Shown: piece by piece, positions 30,745 to 39,472 of the stretch
Layout: every line of letters begins with the position of its first letter
Numbering within the stretch: the stretch's first letter is position 1
Assembly (NCBI GenBank): GCA_947586855.1
Contig: CANPXV010000006.1
Span: forward strand, 1 to 64,000
Length of the DNA: 64,000 bases
Reading direction: 5' to 3'
Origin: an uncultured Clostridia bacterium
GTDB taxonomy: Bacteria; Bacillota; Clostridia; Christensenellales; CAG-314
The notes under the pieces: generated by a model
The model's input: only the letters and a program-made list of their open reading frames with translations
Told to the model about the DNA's origin: nothing
Databases searched by the model: none
Translations under genes and position numbers: made by a program

Positions 30745-30831
30745 TATCCGTTTTGTACATAAACAAGTGCGTTTTTGCAATTGCAAACAAATACAATATA
30801 GTTTAAGATAAAGTCGCAGGAGGATAAACTT

Positions 30832-31587
30832 ATGATTTTGGATAAATTCAGTTTGAATGGCAAAGTTGCCATTGTCACAGGCTCGGATACGGGTCTCGGC
30901 CAAGGATTTTGCAAGGCCTTTGTAGAGGCGGGCGCCAAGGTGATGGGCGTATCCGTTGTGCCCAGCACCGCCACGCAGCAGATGCTTGGCGAGGACAACT
31001 TCAAATTTATGGTAGAAAACCTGATGACGTTGGAGCCTATCGACAGGATCATTGCCGAGACGTTAAAGCAGTTTGGCAGGATCGATATCCTCGTCAACAA
31101 CGCCGGCATCATCAAGCGGGAAGATTGCATTGATTTTTGCGAGGCCAGTTGGGATAGCGTCATGGCAGTCAACGCCAAAACGGTGTTCTTTTTCAGCCAG
31201 GCGGTGGCACGTCAGTTCATCCGTCAGGGCGGCGGCGGCAAGATCATCTCCGTGGCCAGCATGCTCAGCTATCAGGGCGGCATAAGAGTGCCCAGCTACA
31301 CGGCAAGCAAATCGGCCGTCAAGGGTATCACGATGGCCATGGCCAACGAGTGGGCGCCCTACGGCATCAATGTCAACGCCATTGCCCCCGGTTACATGGC
31401 CACCAACAACACGCAGGCCCTCCGCTCCGACGCCAACCGCAGCGAGGCCATCTTGGAGCGTATCCCCGCAGGACGTTGGGGCACCCCCGACGACATCATG
31501 GGTGCGGGCGTATTTCTCGCCTCTTCCGCCAGCGACTATGTCAACGGCTTCACCATTGCCGTGGACGGCGGCTGGCTGGGCAGATAA
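30832..31587 (+). CDS. kduD: 2-dehydro-3-deoxy-D-gluconate 5-dehydrogenase (SDR)
   Basis: FSLNGKVAIVTGSDTGLGQG, ILVNNAGIIKRED, GGKIISVASMLSYQGGIRVPSYTASKSAVKG, NVNAIAPGYMATNNTQALR, SASDYVNGFTIAVDGGWLGR. Confidence 0.93.
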   Translation: MILDKFSLNGKVAIVTGSDTGLGQGFCKAFVEAGAKVMGVSVVPSTATQQMLGEDNFKFMVENLMTLEPIDRIIAETLKQFGRIDILVNNAGIIKREDCIDFCEASWDSVMAVNAKTVFFFSQAVARQFIRQGGGGKIISVASMLSYQGGIRVPSYTASKSAVKGITMAMANEWAPYGINVNAIAPGYMATNNTQALRSDANRSEAILERIPAGRWGTPDDIMGAGVFLASSASDYVNGFTIAVDGGWLGR

Positions 31588-31604
31588 CCTTTTGCCACAA
31601 CAAA

Positions 31605-31638
31605 AACTCCCTGTTGCAAGCAGCAGGGAGTTATTTTT
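31605..31638 (+). terminator. Terminator after kduD
   Basis: AACTCCCTG...CAGGGAGTT followed by ATTTTTT. Confidence 0.9.
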
Positions 31639-31639
31639 T

Positions 31640-31845
31640 CCCCGACCAGGCGCAAGTCGGTACGGTTGACTACGCAACCGACCCCTACGGGGCGCAAGCG
31701 CCGACTTGGTCGGGCTGCTAAGGAACAACCTGCACGGTTGTTCATTTTTTAGACCTTCGCCGGGGTCTCCCATTGCCCCGGCACCCCCTGGGTAGTCTGC
31801 AATCTCGGCGCAGGTCCGTGATTGCAGGGAGTTTAGTTGAAAGCA
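31640..31845. repeat. Structured intergenic repeat, copy C of a mosaic family
   Basis: Shares ACTACGCAACCGACCCCTACGG with copy A (37.8 kb) and a ~40-nt block (CTCGGCGCAGGTCCGTGATTGCAG..AGTTTAGTTGAAAGCA, 31804-31845) with copy B (55691-55730, inverted). Confidence 0.85.
31723..31750 (+). terminator. Terminator-like hairpin inside repeat copy C
   Basis: GAACAACC-TGCAC-GGTTGTTC followed by ATTTTTT. Confidence 0.75.
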
Positions 31846-31865
31846 TCTTGCTTTGTATAAAGAAA

Positions 31866-31920
31866 ACTCCTGCGGTAAAATCAGAAAGAGCTTGGCAGCT
31901 TTCTAAAATACCACAGGAGT
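31866..31920. other. Long two-part palindromic hairpin
   Basis: ACTCCTG(C)GGTA...TACC(A)CAGGAGT outer stem enclosing AGAAAG...CTTTCT inner stem. Confidence 0.7.
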
Positions 31921-32007
31921 CGTCAAATGAATGACACAAAAAGTTTAGCACACAGCGCAAAATTGTAAACGCCGTGTTGTGTTTTGCTTGGATAGTGGTG
32001 CGCCCAC

Positions 32008-32211
32008 TCAGTAGTCGGATAGGCCCAACAGGTAGTCGCTGGATACGTCCAGATATTTGCAAATGCGAAACAGCGTATCCAGACTGGGCACACAGCGCCC
32101 CTGCTTGTAGTCGGTTACGCATTGCTTGGATATGTGGCAGTACTCGGCAAGCGCACTTTGGCTGGCGCCGCTCACTTTGAGTATTTCGTTGAAACGTTGA
32201 GTAAATATCAT
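32008..32211 (-). CDS. Small XRE/Cro-CI-type HTH regulator
   Basis: 67 aa; FNEILKVSGASQSALAEYCHISKQCVTDYKQGRCVPSLDTLFRICKYLDVSSDYLLG. Confidence 0.88.
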   Translation of the reverse strand: MIFTQRFNEILKVSGASQSALAEYCHISKQCVTDYKQGRCVPSLDTLFRICKYLDVSSDYLLGLSDY

Positions 32212-32254
32212 AACCTCACCCCAAAATATCTTATTCTTTTTGGTCAGTTGCTAC

Positions 32255-32283
32255 TTGACAGTATGGTGTAGCCTGACTATAAT
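32255..32283 (+). promoter_or_regulatory. Perfect consensus SigA-type promoter for the 71-aa HTH gene
   Basis: TTGACA - 17 nt - TATAAT. Confidence 0.85.
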
Positions 32284-32321
32284 AAGTGTAAATACAGTTT
32301 ATTTTATTCGGAATAACTAAA

Positions 32322-32537
32322 ATGAAATATTTTGAGGCGGTTGCCGACAGGTTGAAATATTTTATGTGCCAAAAGGGTGTGTATCCGTCCATGTTGGCCA
32401 ATAGTGCGGGCATTGCCCCCGATGTGCTGAAAGAAATTTTGTGCGGTCAATGCGGCGGCATTGCCTTGGGCGACCTGTGCAAAATTTGCCGTGCCTTGGA
32501 TGTGTCCCTCTCCGACGTGCTGCCTCGCAGCGATTGA
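32322..32537 (+). CDS. Small XRE-like HTH protein
   Basis: 71 aa; VYPSMLANSAGIAPDVLKEILCGQCGGIALGDLCKICRALDVSLSDVL, HTH-like spacing; divergent from the 67-aa XRE. Confidence 0.7.
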   Translation: MKYFEAVADRLKYFMCQKGVYPSMLANSAGIAPDVLKEILCGQCGGIALGDLCKICRALDVSLSDVLPRSD

Positions 32538-32690
32538 TTGCAGCCCGATAACGGTGCGCCGCAAGCATATATAGTTTAGTTTATTTGATCAAGATACTAT
32601 TTTATCTTTTTTATTGCACCCATATCCGTTGTACCGTGGCGCAGGGTGGCAAAATGTCTGTTTTGTGCATAAAAATATATAATTTTGGTA

Positions 32691-32719
32691 TTTACACCCC
32701 AAAAAACAGTATGTATAAT
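32691..32719 (+). promoter_or_regulatory. SigA-type promoter of the KDPG aldolase-kdgK-kduI operon
   Basis: TTTACA - 17 nt - TATAAT. Confidence 0.7.
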
Positions 32720-32753
32720 AACTTTGTACAAGGAGTAGTAGGAGCATTTTACT

Positions 32754-33725
32754 ATGACGAACAAACAATTTGTGGAACAAATGGAGTGCACGGGCATCAT
32801 ACCCGTCATCAAGTTGGAAAAGACGGAGAACGCCGTGCCATTGGCCAAAGCGCTGTACGAGGGCGGCATACGGGCTGCCGAGGTGACATTCCGTGCCGAG
32901 GGTGCCGACAAGGTCATCTCCGCAATGACCAAGGCCTATCCCGACATGTTGGTGGGCGCAGGCACCGTGCTCACGGTGGAGCAGGTGGACGCAAGCATTC
33001 GTGCGGGGGCCAAGTTCTGCGTGGCGCCGGGGCTCAATCCCAGGGTAGTCAAGCACTGTCTGGACAAGGGCGTGCCCTTTGTGCCCGGCATTGCCAACGG
33101 CTCGCAGATAGAGCAGGCAATGGAGCTGGGTCTGGATTTCGTCAAGTTTTTCCCCGCCGAGCAGGCAGGCGGCGTGGCCTACATCAAGGCCATATCCGCA
33201 CCGTATTTTGCAATGCGGTTTATGCCCACGGGCGGCGTCAACGAAAACAACCTCAACAGCTATCTTGCCAACCCCAAGGTGGTGTGCTGCGGCGGCAGTT
33301 GGATAGTGCCCGACGCCCTTGTAAAATCGGAAGATTGGGCGGGCATCACGGCACTATGCAGGGCGGCCGTGCGCAAAATGCTGGACTTTCAGCTGGTGCA
33401 CGTCGGCCTCAACAGCGACGGCGAAGATGACGCCGTGCAAACAGCCTCCGCCTTCGAAAGGCTGTTCGGCTGGCCCGTCAAGGTGGGCAACAGCAGCGTT
33501 TTTGCCGGCAAAGAGGTGGAGTGCATGAAGCACAACGGCCGCGGAGTGCACGGTCACATCGCCGTATCCACGGGCAACATCCGCCGTGCGGTGGCCCAGC
33601 TGGAAATGCAAGGCGTGCAGTTCGACAAGGACAGCTTCAAATACGACGGCAACGGCAGGATCACCGTGGCCTATCTCAAAGAGCAGGTGGCGGGCTTTGC
33701 CATCCACCTTGTGGAAAAGAAATAA
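32754..33725 (+). CDS. KDPG/KHG aldolase fused to a C-terminal VOC/glyoxalase-like domain
   Basis: N-terminal TGIIPVIKLE...GGIRAAEVTFRAEGA...VGAGTVLTVEQ...FCVAPGLNP...FVPGIA...VKFFPAEQAGG...FMPTGGVNENN; ~110-aa extension LVHVGLNS...GHIAVSTGNIRRAVAQLEMQGV. Confidence 0.88.
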   Translation: MTNKQFVEQMECTGIIPVIKLEKTENAVPLAKALYEGGIRAAEVTFRAEGADKVISAMTKAYPDMLVGAGTVLTVEQVDASIRAGAKFCVAPGLNPRVVKHCLDKGVPFVPGIANGSQIEQAMELGLDFVKFFPAEQAGGVAYIKAISAPYFAMRFMPTGGVNENNLNSYLANPKVVCCGGSWIVPDALVKSEDWAGITALCRAAVRKMLDFQLVHVGLNSDGEDDAVQTASAFERLFGWPVKVGNSSVFAGKEVECMKHNGRGVHGHIAVSTGNIRRAVAQLEMQGVQFDKDSFKYDGNGRITVAYLKEQVAGFAIHLVEKK

Positions 33726-33748
33726 CAAACAGACGGGAGAACAGATAA

Positions 33749-34771
33749 ATGGCAAAAGTTGTAACGTTGGGAGAAATCATGCTGCGCCTTTCCACAAAGG
33801 GCTATGACCGTTTTGTGCAGGCTACCGATTTCGACGTCGTGTATGGCGGCGGCGAGGCAAACGTGGCTGTTTCTCTGGCCAACTACGGGCACCAATCCTA
33901 CTTTGTTACCAAATTGCCCAAGCACGAGATCGGCCAATGCGCAGTAAACAGTCTGCGTCAGCTGGGCGTGCACACCGACTACATCGCCCGAGGCGGCGAC
34001 AGGGTGGGCATCTACTTTTTGGAGACGGGCGCAAGCATGCGTCCCTCCAAGGTCATCTACGACCGTGCGCACAGCAGCATTGCCGAAAGCAAACCGCAGG
34101 ACTTCGACTTCGACAGTATTTTCAGCGGGGCAAAGTGGTTCCATTGGACGGGTATCACGCCGGCCTTGGGCAAAAATGCGCAGGATGTGTTGGAGGCGGC
34201 GCTTGTCTCCGCCAAAAAGCACAATGTCACGGTCAGCGTGGACCTCAACTACCGCAAAAAGCTGTGGACCCCTGCCGAGGCGCAAAAATGTATGACGCAC
34301 CTTATGCAATACGTTGACGTGTGTATCGGCAACGAAGAGGACGCCGAAAAATGTCTCGGGTTCAAGCCGGGTAACACCGACGTCACGCAGGGCGCCTTGG
34401 AGCTGGGCGGCTACGAGGCCATTTTCCGCCAGATGCAGCAAAAATTCGGCTTCAAGTATGTTGTCACCAGCCTGAGAGAAAGCTACTCCGCATCCGACAA
34501 CGGTTGGAGCGCTTTGGCCTTTGACGGCAAGGAATTTTACCGTTCTCGCAAGTACGACATACGCATTGTGGACCGTGTGGGCGGCGGCGACAGTTTCAGC
34601 GGCGGCTTTATCCACGGTTTGCTCAAATACGACGACTTCAAGCAAGCGTTGGAGTTTGCCGTGGCGGCAAGCGCCCTCAAACACACCATCAGGGGCGACT
34701 TCAACCTCGTGACTGAGGAGGAAGTGGAAACGCTCAAAAACGGCGACGCCAGCGGCAGAGTGCAAAGATAG
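33749..34771 (+). CDS. kdgK: 2-dehydro-3-deoxygluconokinase (PfkB-family sugar kinase)
   Basis: LGEIMLRLSTKGYDRFVQATDFDVVYGGGEANVAVSLANYG; RIVDRVGGGDSFSGGFIHGLL. Confidence 0.9.
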   Translation: MAKVVTLGEIMLRLSTKGYDRFVQATDFDVVYGGGEANVAVSLANYGHQSYFVTKLPKHEIGQCAVNSLRQLGVHTDYIARGGDRVGIYFLETGASMRPSKVIYDRAHSSIAESKPQDFDFDSIFSGAKWFHWTGITPALGKNAQDVLEAALVSAKKHNVTVSVDLNYRKKLWTPAEAQKCMTHLMQYVDVCIGNEEDAEKCLGFKPGNTDVTQGALELGGYEAIFRQMQQKFGFKYVVTSLRESYSASDNGWSALAFDGKEFYRSRKYDIRIVDRVGGGDSFSGGFIHGLLKYDDFKQALEFAVAASALKHTIRGDFNLVTEEEVETLKNGDASGRVQR

Positions 34772-35617
34772 ATGGAACTGTTTATCCGTGCCCACGACCT
34801 TGGTGTCAAGGGCATAGACAACGTTATATCTCAGTTGGACGAGCTGACCTTGGACGGCGTGCAGCTTGTGGCCTACAAGGTGCTGCCCGATGTGCCCTAT
34901 GCTGTGGGTGGTATGGATAGCGTCAAGGCGCAGGCCACGGGACGTGCGCTGGCAAATGCGGGCAAAAAGGTGGCGTTGATAGGCGCCTACTTCAACCCCG
35001 TTCACTCAGACAAGGGCAAGGTGGAGCGGTGCAAGCGCATCTTTTGCGACTACATCGACTGCGCCAAGCTGCTGGGTTGCGGCCTTGTCGGGTCGGAGAC
35101 GGGCAGTTTCAACGACGACAAGTGGACCTACCACCCGCTCAACCGCACCGACGCCGCACTGCAAACGGTGGTGGAGACTTTTGGCGAGCTGGCGGACTAT
35201 GCCGCACGCCGCAACGTCTGCATTGCCATGGAAGGCGCCTTTGGACACGTCTGTTACAGTGTGGACAGGTTGCAACAGGCGCTGGAACTTATCGGCAGGC
35301 CCAATGTCAAGGTGATATTCGATCTGTACAACTATCTGGATGTAACCAATGCGGATAGCTGCTACGACATTTTGCAGCAGGGGCTGGACACGTTCGGCAG
35401 GCGGATAGAAGTTTTTCACCTGAAAGATTTTCGTATCGAGCAGGGCAAGCTGACGCAATGTCCCGTTGGGCAGGGCGTGCTGGACTATGACAGGGTGCTC
35501 TCCGCCATATACCGCAGCAATCCCGAAGCCAAACTTGTTTTTGAAGGTACCGTCGGGCAAGATGTGCCCGCAGCGGTAAAGTTTATAAGGAGCAAACTAA
35601 CAAAACTATGCAATTAG
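34772..35617 (+). CDS. Xylose-isomerase-like TIM-barrel sugar isomerase/epimerase of unknown substrate
   Basis: 281 aa; starts at the base after the kdgK stop and overlaps kduI; IAMEGAFGHVCYSVDRLQQALELIGRPNVKVIFDLYNYLDV, FHLKDFRIEQGKL. Confidence 0.8.
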   Translation: MELFIRAHDLGVKGIDNVISQLDELTLDGVQLVAYKVLPDVPYAVGGMDSVKAQATGRALANAGKKVALIGAYFNPVHSDKGKVERCKRIFCDYIDCAKLLGCGLVGSETGSFNDDKWTYHPLNRTDAALQTVVETFGELADYAARRNVCIAMEGAFGHVCYSVDRLQQALELIGRPNVKVIFDLYNYLDVTNADSCYDILQQGLDTFGRRIEVFHLKDFRIEQGKLTQCPVGQGVLDYDRVLSAIYRSNPEAKLVFEGTVGQDVPAAVKFIRSKLTKLCN

Positions 35618-36444
35618 ACATACGGTATAGCAATCACCCACAAGACTCAAAGTACTACGACACCGCCGCCCTCAGACGTCACTACCTCATCGAAAAGGTG
35701 TTTGTCGAGGACGAAATTATGCTGACCTATTCTCATCAGGATCGCATAATAGCCGGCGGAGCAATGCCCGTCACCAAGCCGCTTGCCTTGGGCAGCTGCA
35801 AGGAGTTGGCCACCGACTACTTTTTGGAGAGGCGCGAAATGGGCGTCATCAACATCGGCGGCGACGGCACGATAGTGTTGGACGGCAAGCAATATGCCGT
35901 CGGCTGCAAGGAGGGCATGTACATCGGCATGGGCACCCGCGAAATTATTTTCAAAAGCAACGACGCCCGCCACCCTGCCAAGTTTTATATCAACAGCTGC
36001 CCTGCGCACAAAACCTATCCCACCGTGCACATCACCAAGGACAAGGCCAATCATGTGGCGTGCGGCGACGCAGCCCACCTCAACAAGCGGGTGATAAATC
36101 AATTTGTGCACCCTGCGGTGTGCCAAAGCTGCCAGCTATCCATGGGCATGACGGAGTTGGACCCCACAAGCAGCTGGAACACGATGCCCTGCCACACGCA
36201 CGAGCGCCGTATGGAAGTGTACATGTATTTTGATTTGCACGAGGACAACGTTGTGTTCCACTTTATGGGGCAAAAGGAGGAAACTCGCCACATCGTCATG
36301 CACAACGAGCAGGCCGTCATATCCCCCAGCTGGTCCATTCACAGCGGAGTGGGCACCAGCAACTACATCTTTATCTGGGGCATGTGCGGCGAAAATCAAA
36401 CCTTTACCGATATGGACGGCATAGGCAATTTGGAGCTGAAATAA
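35608..36444 (+). CDS. kduI: 5-dehydro-4-deoxy-D-glucuronate isomerase
   Basis: DGTIVLDGKQYAVGCKEGMYIGMGTREIIFKS, SWNTMPCHTHERRMEVYMYFDL, QAVISPSWSIHSGVGTSNYIFIWGMCGENQTFTDMD. Confidence 0.96.
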   Translation: MQLDIRYSNHPQDSKYYDTAALRRHYLIEKVFVEDEIMLTYSHQDRIIAGGAMPVTKPLALGSCKELATDYFLERREMGVINIGGDGTIVLDGKQYAVGCKEGMYIGMGTREIIFKSNDARHPAKFYINSCPAHKTYPTVHITKDKANHVACGDAAHLNKRVINQFVHPAVCQSCQLSMGMTELDPTSSWNTMPCHTHERRMEVYMYFDLHEDNVVFHFMGQKEETRHIVMHNEQAVISPSWSIHSGVGTSNYIFIWGMCGENQTFTDMDGIGNLELK

Positions 36445-36507
36445 GTTTCGGTAACTTTTTTGCCGCAAGGCAAAGTGACAAAAAATATAAAAAAGCGAGA
36501 GAAGGTC

Positions 36508-37605
36508 ATGGCATACTTAACACTCAAAAACATCAACAAAATTTATCCCAACGGCTTCCATGCGGTGCACGATTTCAATCTGGAAATCGAGCGTGGCGAG
36601 TTTATCGTCTTTGTTGGACCGTCCGGCTGCGGCAAAAGCACAACGCTGCGCATGATTGCCGGTCTGGAAAACATCTCCAAGGGAGATTTCTACATCGACG
36701 GTGTGCGTGCCAACGACAAAGGCCCCCGAGAGCGCCAGATAGCAATGGTGTTCCAGAGCTACGCACTGTATCCCCACATGAGCGTCTACGACAATCTGGC
36801 CTTCGGCTTGACTTTGCAGGGCGTGGACGAGGACGTGATCGAAGAACGGGTGATGAAAACGGCTAAGATCCTTGGCCTGACGGAGTACCTCGACCGCAAA
36901 CCACGTGCTCTTTCGGGCGGTCAGCGTCAACGTGTGGCGGTAGGACGTGCCATCATCCGCAAAGTGGGCGTGTTCCTGATGGACGAACCCCTTTCCAACC
37001 TCGACGCCAAGCAACGTGTCACAATGCGTTCGGAGATCACTCAGATCCACCGCGAAACCAAGGCTACCACCATCTACGTCACGCACGACCAGACGGAGGC
37101 AATGACCATGGCGGACAGGATAGTAGTCATGAAGGACGGCTACATTCAGCAGGTGGGCACCCCCTACGAGCTGTACTTCAACCCCGTCAACCTGTTTGTG
37201 GCGGGCTTCATCGGCGAGCCTCCTATGAACTTTGTGCCCACAACCGTCAACGGCGGCAAAGCTACCGTCGGCAACAACATGTTGGACCTCAGCCACGTCC
37301 TCAGTGGCGAAAAACTTGCCCAATACGAGGGCAAAGAAGTGGTGCTGGGCTTCCGCCCCGAAGGTATCGAGCTGGGCGAAAAGAAGGACGCCTACAATGT
37401 GGATTGCTTTGTGGAGCTTACCGAGCTGCTGGGCGACAACACCAACGTCTACGTCAACATCGGCAAGGACAGGGCTATCCTCAAAGTGGACCCGCACGAC
37501 ACCCCGTCAACGGATGTTGATATTCGTTTCAGCATAGCCTACGACAACGTGTACGTGTTCGACAAGGAGACCGAGCACGTCATCACCGACCCCAAGCGCA
37601 AATAG
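36508..37605 (+). CDS. Sugar ABC transporter ATPase (MsmX/UgpC/MalK type), copy 1
   Basis: ATG 36508; MAYLTLKNINKIYPNGFHAVHDFNLEIERGEFIVFVGPSGCGKSTTLRMIAGLE, LSGGQRQRVAVGRAI, FLMDEPLSNLDAK. Confidence 0.93.
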   Translation: MAYLTLKNINKIYPNGFHAVHDFNLEIERGEFIVFVGPSGCGKSTTLRMIAGLENISKGDFYIDGVRANDKGPRERQIAMVFQSYALYPHMSVYDNLAFGLTLQGVDEDVIEERVMKTAKILGLTEYLDRKPRALSGGQRQRVAVGRAIIRKVGVFLMDEPLSNLDAKQRVTMRSEITQIHRETKATTIYVTHDQTEAMTMADRIVVMKDGYIQQVGTPYELYFNPVNLFVAGFIGEPPMNFVPTTVNGGKATVGNNMLDLSHVLSGEKLAQYEGKEVVLGFRPEGIELGEKKDAYNVDCFVELTELLGDNTNVYVNIGKDRAILKVDPHDTPSTDVDIRFSIAYDNVYVFDKETEHVITDPKRK

Positions 37606-37624
37606 AAACGACATTTTGTACAAA

Positions 37625-37669
37625 ACGGCACGCCCAGCACGATAGCACCGTCTTGGGCTGCCGTTTTTT
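37625..37669 (+). terminator. Terminator after the ATPase gene
   Basis: ACGGCA-C-GCCCA...TGGGC-TGCCGT followed by TTTTTT. Confidence 0.8.
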
Positions 37670-37678
37670 GATAAGATC

Positions 37679-37859
37679 TTCCGGCCAAACGCAAGGCGGT
37701 TCGTCACAACTCTCGCTTGGCGTTACCATACGTGCAAGCACGAGTGGTACCAACGCCGCTCGGTTGTTCCTCTCCCACACAAGTTTCGTACCTCAACTTG
37801 TGCGAGTACCCTATACTACGCAACCGACCCCTACGGAGCCACCTCGCCGGTGGGGCAAG
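37679..37859 (+). repeat. Mosaic intergenic repeat, copy A
   Basis: 37679-37804 matches the reverse complement of 55786-55911 over 126 nt with 3 mismatches by eye; CACCTCGCCGGTGGGGCAAG (37840-37859) matches 55643-55662 on the same strand; internal hairpins. Confidence 0.95.
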
Positions 37860-38038
37860 CAGGGGAGATTTTTCCCCAATGTAGCGGGCCGCTTCGCCCT
37901 GCGCCGTCATATACACAAAACGGACGGCCAAGCGGTGCAAAACGGTGCAAATTACAAAAAATATGCGCAAAAAAGTGTACGCAAATTGCGCTTTGTGCTA
38001 CACTGATTGCACAAGCAAATATCACACAGGAGTGGATT

Positions 38039-39466
38039 ATGAAACAGCTCAACGGACAAAACTATGTCAAAAAGGACAGGCCCATCAGGATTTTGCAATT
38101 TGGAGAGGGCAATTTTTTGCGGGCGTTTGTGGATTGGATATTGCAGCACCTCAACGACAGCGGCGCCATCAACGCCAACGTTGCCGTGGTGCAGCCCGTG
38201 CCGCAGGGGCGCATTGAGCAGCTGCGTGCGCAGGACGGCCTGTACACCGTCTGTCTGGAAGGTATCCAACAGGGCAAGCGTGTGCAGTCGAGGGAGATCA
38301 TCGATGTGCTGGGCGACTTTGTCAACCCCTACACCGACTACGACAAGTACCTCGCCTATGCCCACGGCGAGCAGCTGCAAACGGTCATTTCCAACACCAC
38401 CGAGGCGGGCATTGTGCTGGACGAAACGGACACCGATTTCGACGCATGCCCCCGTTCCTTCCCCGGCAAGCTGCTGGCCTTTTTGTGGGAGCGCTACCGT
38501 CATTTTGACGGCGACCCGACCAAAGGCCTTGCCATTGTGCCCTGCGAGCTGATCGACAACAACGGCAGCACGCTGCGCAATGTGATGGTGCAATTGGCCA
38601 ATCTGCGCCATATGGACAAAGATTTTATCCGCTGGCTGACCGAGGCCAACCACTTTACCGATACGCTTGTGGACAGGATCGTGCCCGGCTATCCCCGAGA
38701 CACCGTTGGGGAGATATGGCAGCAGACAGGCTACCGTGACGACAACGTTGTCAAGGCGGAAGTTTTTCACCTGTGGGTGCTGAAAAGGGAGCCGTTTGTA
38801 GAAGAGCGTCTGCCCGCCGCAAGTTGCGGACTCAACGTCATCTTTGCCGACGACATCACCCCCTACAAGCAACGCAAGGTAAAAATCCTCAACGGCACAC
38901 ACACGGCAATGGTGCCCGTGGCCTATCTGTGCGGTCTGGACACCGTCGGCGAGGCCATGAACGACCCCGATGTGCGCCGCTTTGCCGAGAGGCTCATTTT
39001 TGAGGAAATCAAGCCCACCATCGACCTGCCGCAAGAGGAAATGACGTCCTTTGCCAACAGCGTGTTGGAACGTTTCCAAAACCCGTTCATCCGCCACGAG
39101 CTGATGTCCATTGCCCTCAACAGCACCAGCAAGGTGCGCACCAGATTGCTGCCCACCTACAACGACTATCTGCGGCAAAAGGGCACCGCACCCAAGTGCG
39201 TGATGTTTGCAATATCCTCTTTGACGGCGTTTATGAGGGGCGAGCGCAACGGCCAACCCATTTTGTTGCAGGACGAGGAGCAAAACCTGCAATTTTGGCG
39301 CAGTTTGTGGCAAAACGACGACCTCAACGAGGTGGCAAGCGGAGCGCTCAACTATCTCGACGCCGATTTGTGTACCCCCTCCAATGTGCGCACAGTGGCG
39401 CAAAACCTGCACAACATTTGCACGCTGGGCATGCGCAAGGCATTGCAACAGCTGCTGCAAGCATAA
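38039..39466 (+). CDS. uxaB: Tagaturonate reductase
   Basis: MKQLNGQNYVKKDRPIRILQFGEGNFLRAFVDWILQ; VKILNGTHTAMVPVAYLCGLDTVGEAM; ORF extension to 37850 runs through the repeat and is rejected. Confidence 0.92.
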   Translation: MKQLNGQNYVKKDRPIRILQFGEGNFLRAFVDWILQHLNDSGAINANVAVVQPVPQGRIEQLRAQDGLYTVCLEGIQQGKRVQSREIIDVLGDFVNPYTDYDKYLAYAHGEQLQTVISNTTEAGIVLDETDTDFDACPRSFPGKLLAFLWERYRHFDGDPTKGLAIVPCELIDNNGSTLRNVMVQLANLRHMDKDFIRWLTEANHFTDTLVDRIVPGYPRDTVGEIWQQTGYRDDNVVKAEVFHLWVLKREPFVEERLPAASCGLNVIFADDITPYKQRKVKILNGTHTAMVPVAYLCGLDTVGEAMNDPDVRRFAERLIFEEIKPTIDLPQEEMTSFANSVLERFQNPFIRHELMSIALNSTSKVRTRLLPTYNDYLRQKGTAPKCVMFAISSLTAFMRGERNGQPILLQDEEQNLQFWRSLWQNDDLNEVASGALNYLDADLCTPSNVRTVAQNLHNICTLGMRKALQQLLQA

Positions 39467-39472
39467 CGGATC

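Noticed and set aside
31923-31967. Short ORF MNDTKSLAHSAKL as a leader peptide
   Set aside because: Thirteen codons, no regulatory hairpin downstream and no same-strand gene directly after it.
37850-38038. N-terminal 63 aa extension of UxaB
   Set aside because: Reads through the intergenic repeat; homology-like sequence starts at ATG 38039 with upstream AGGAG.
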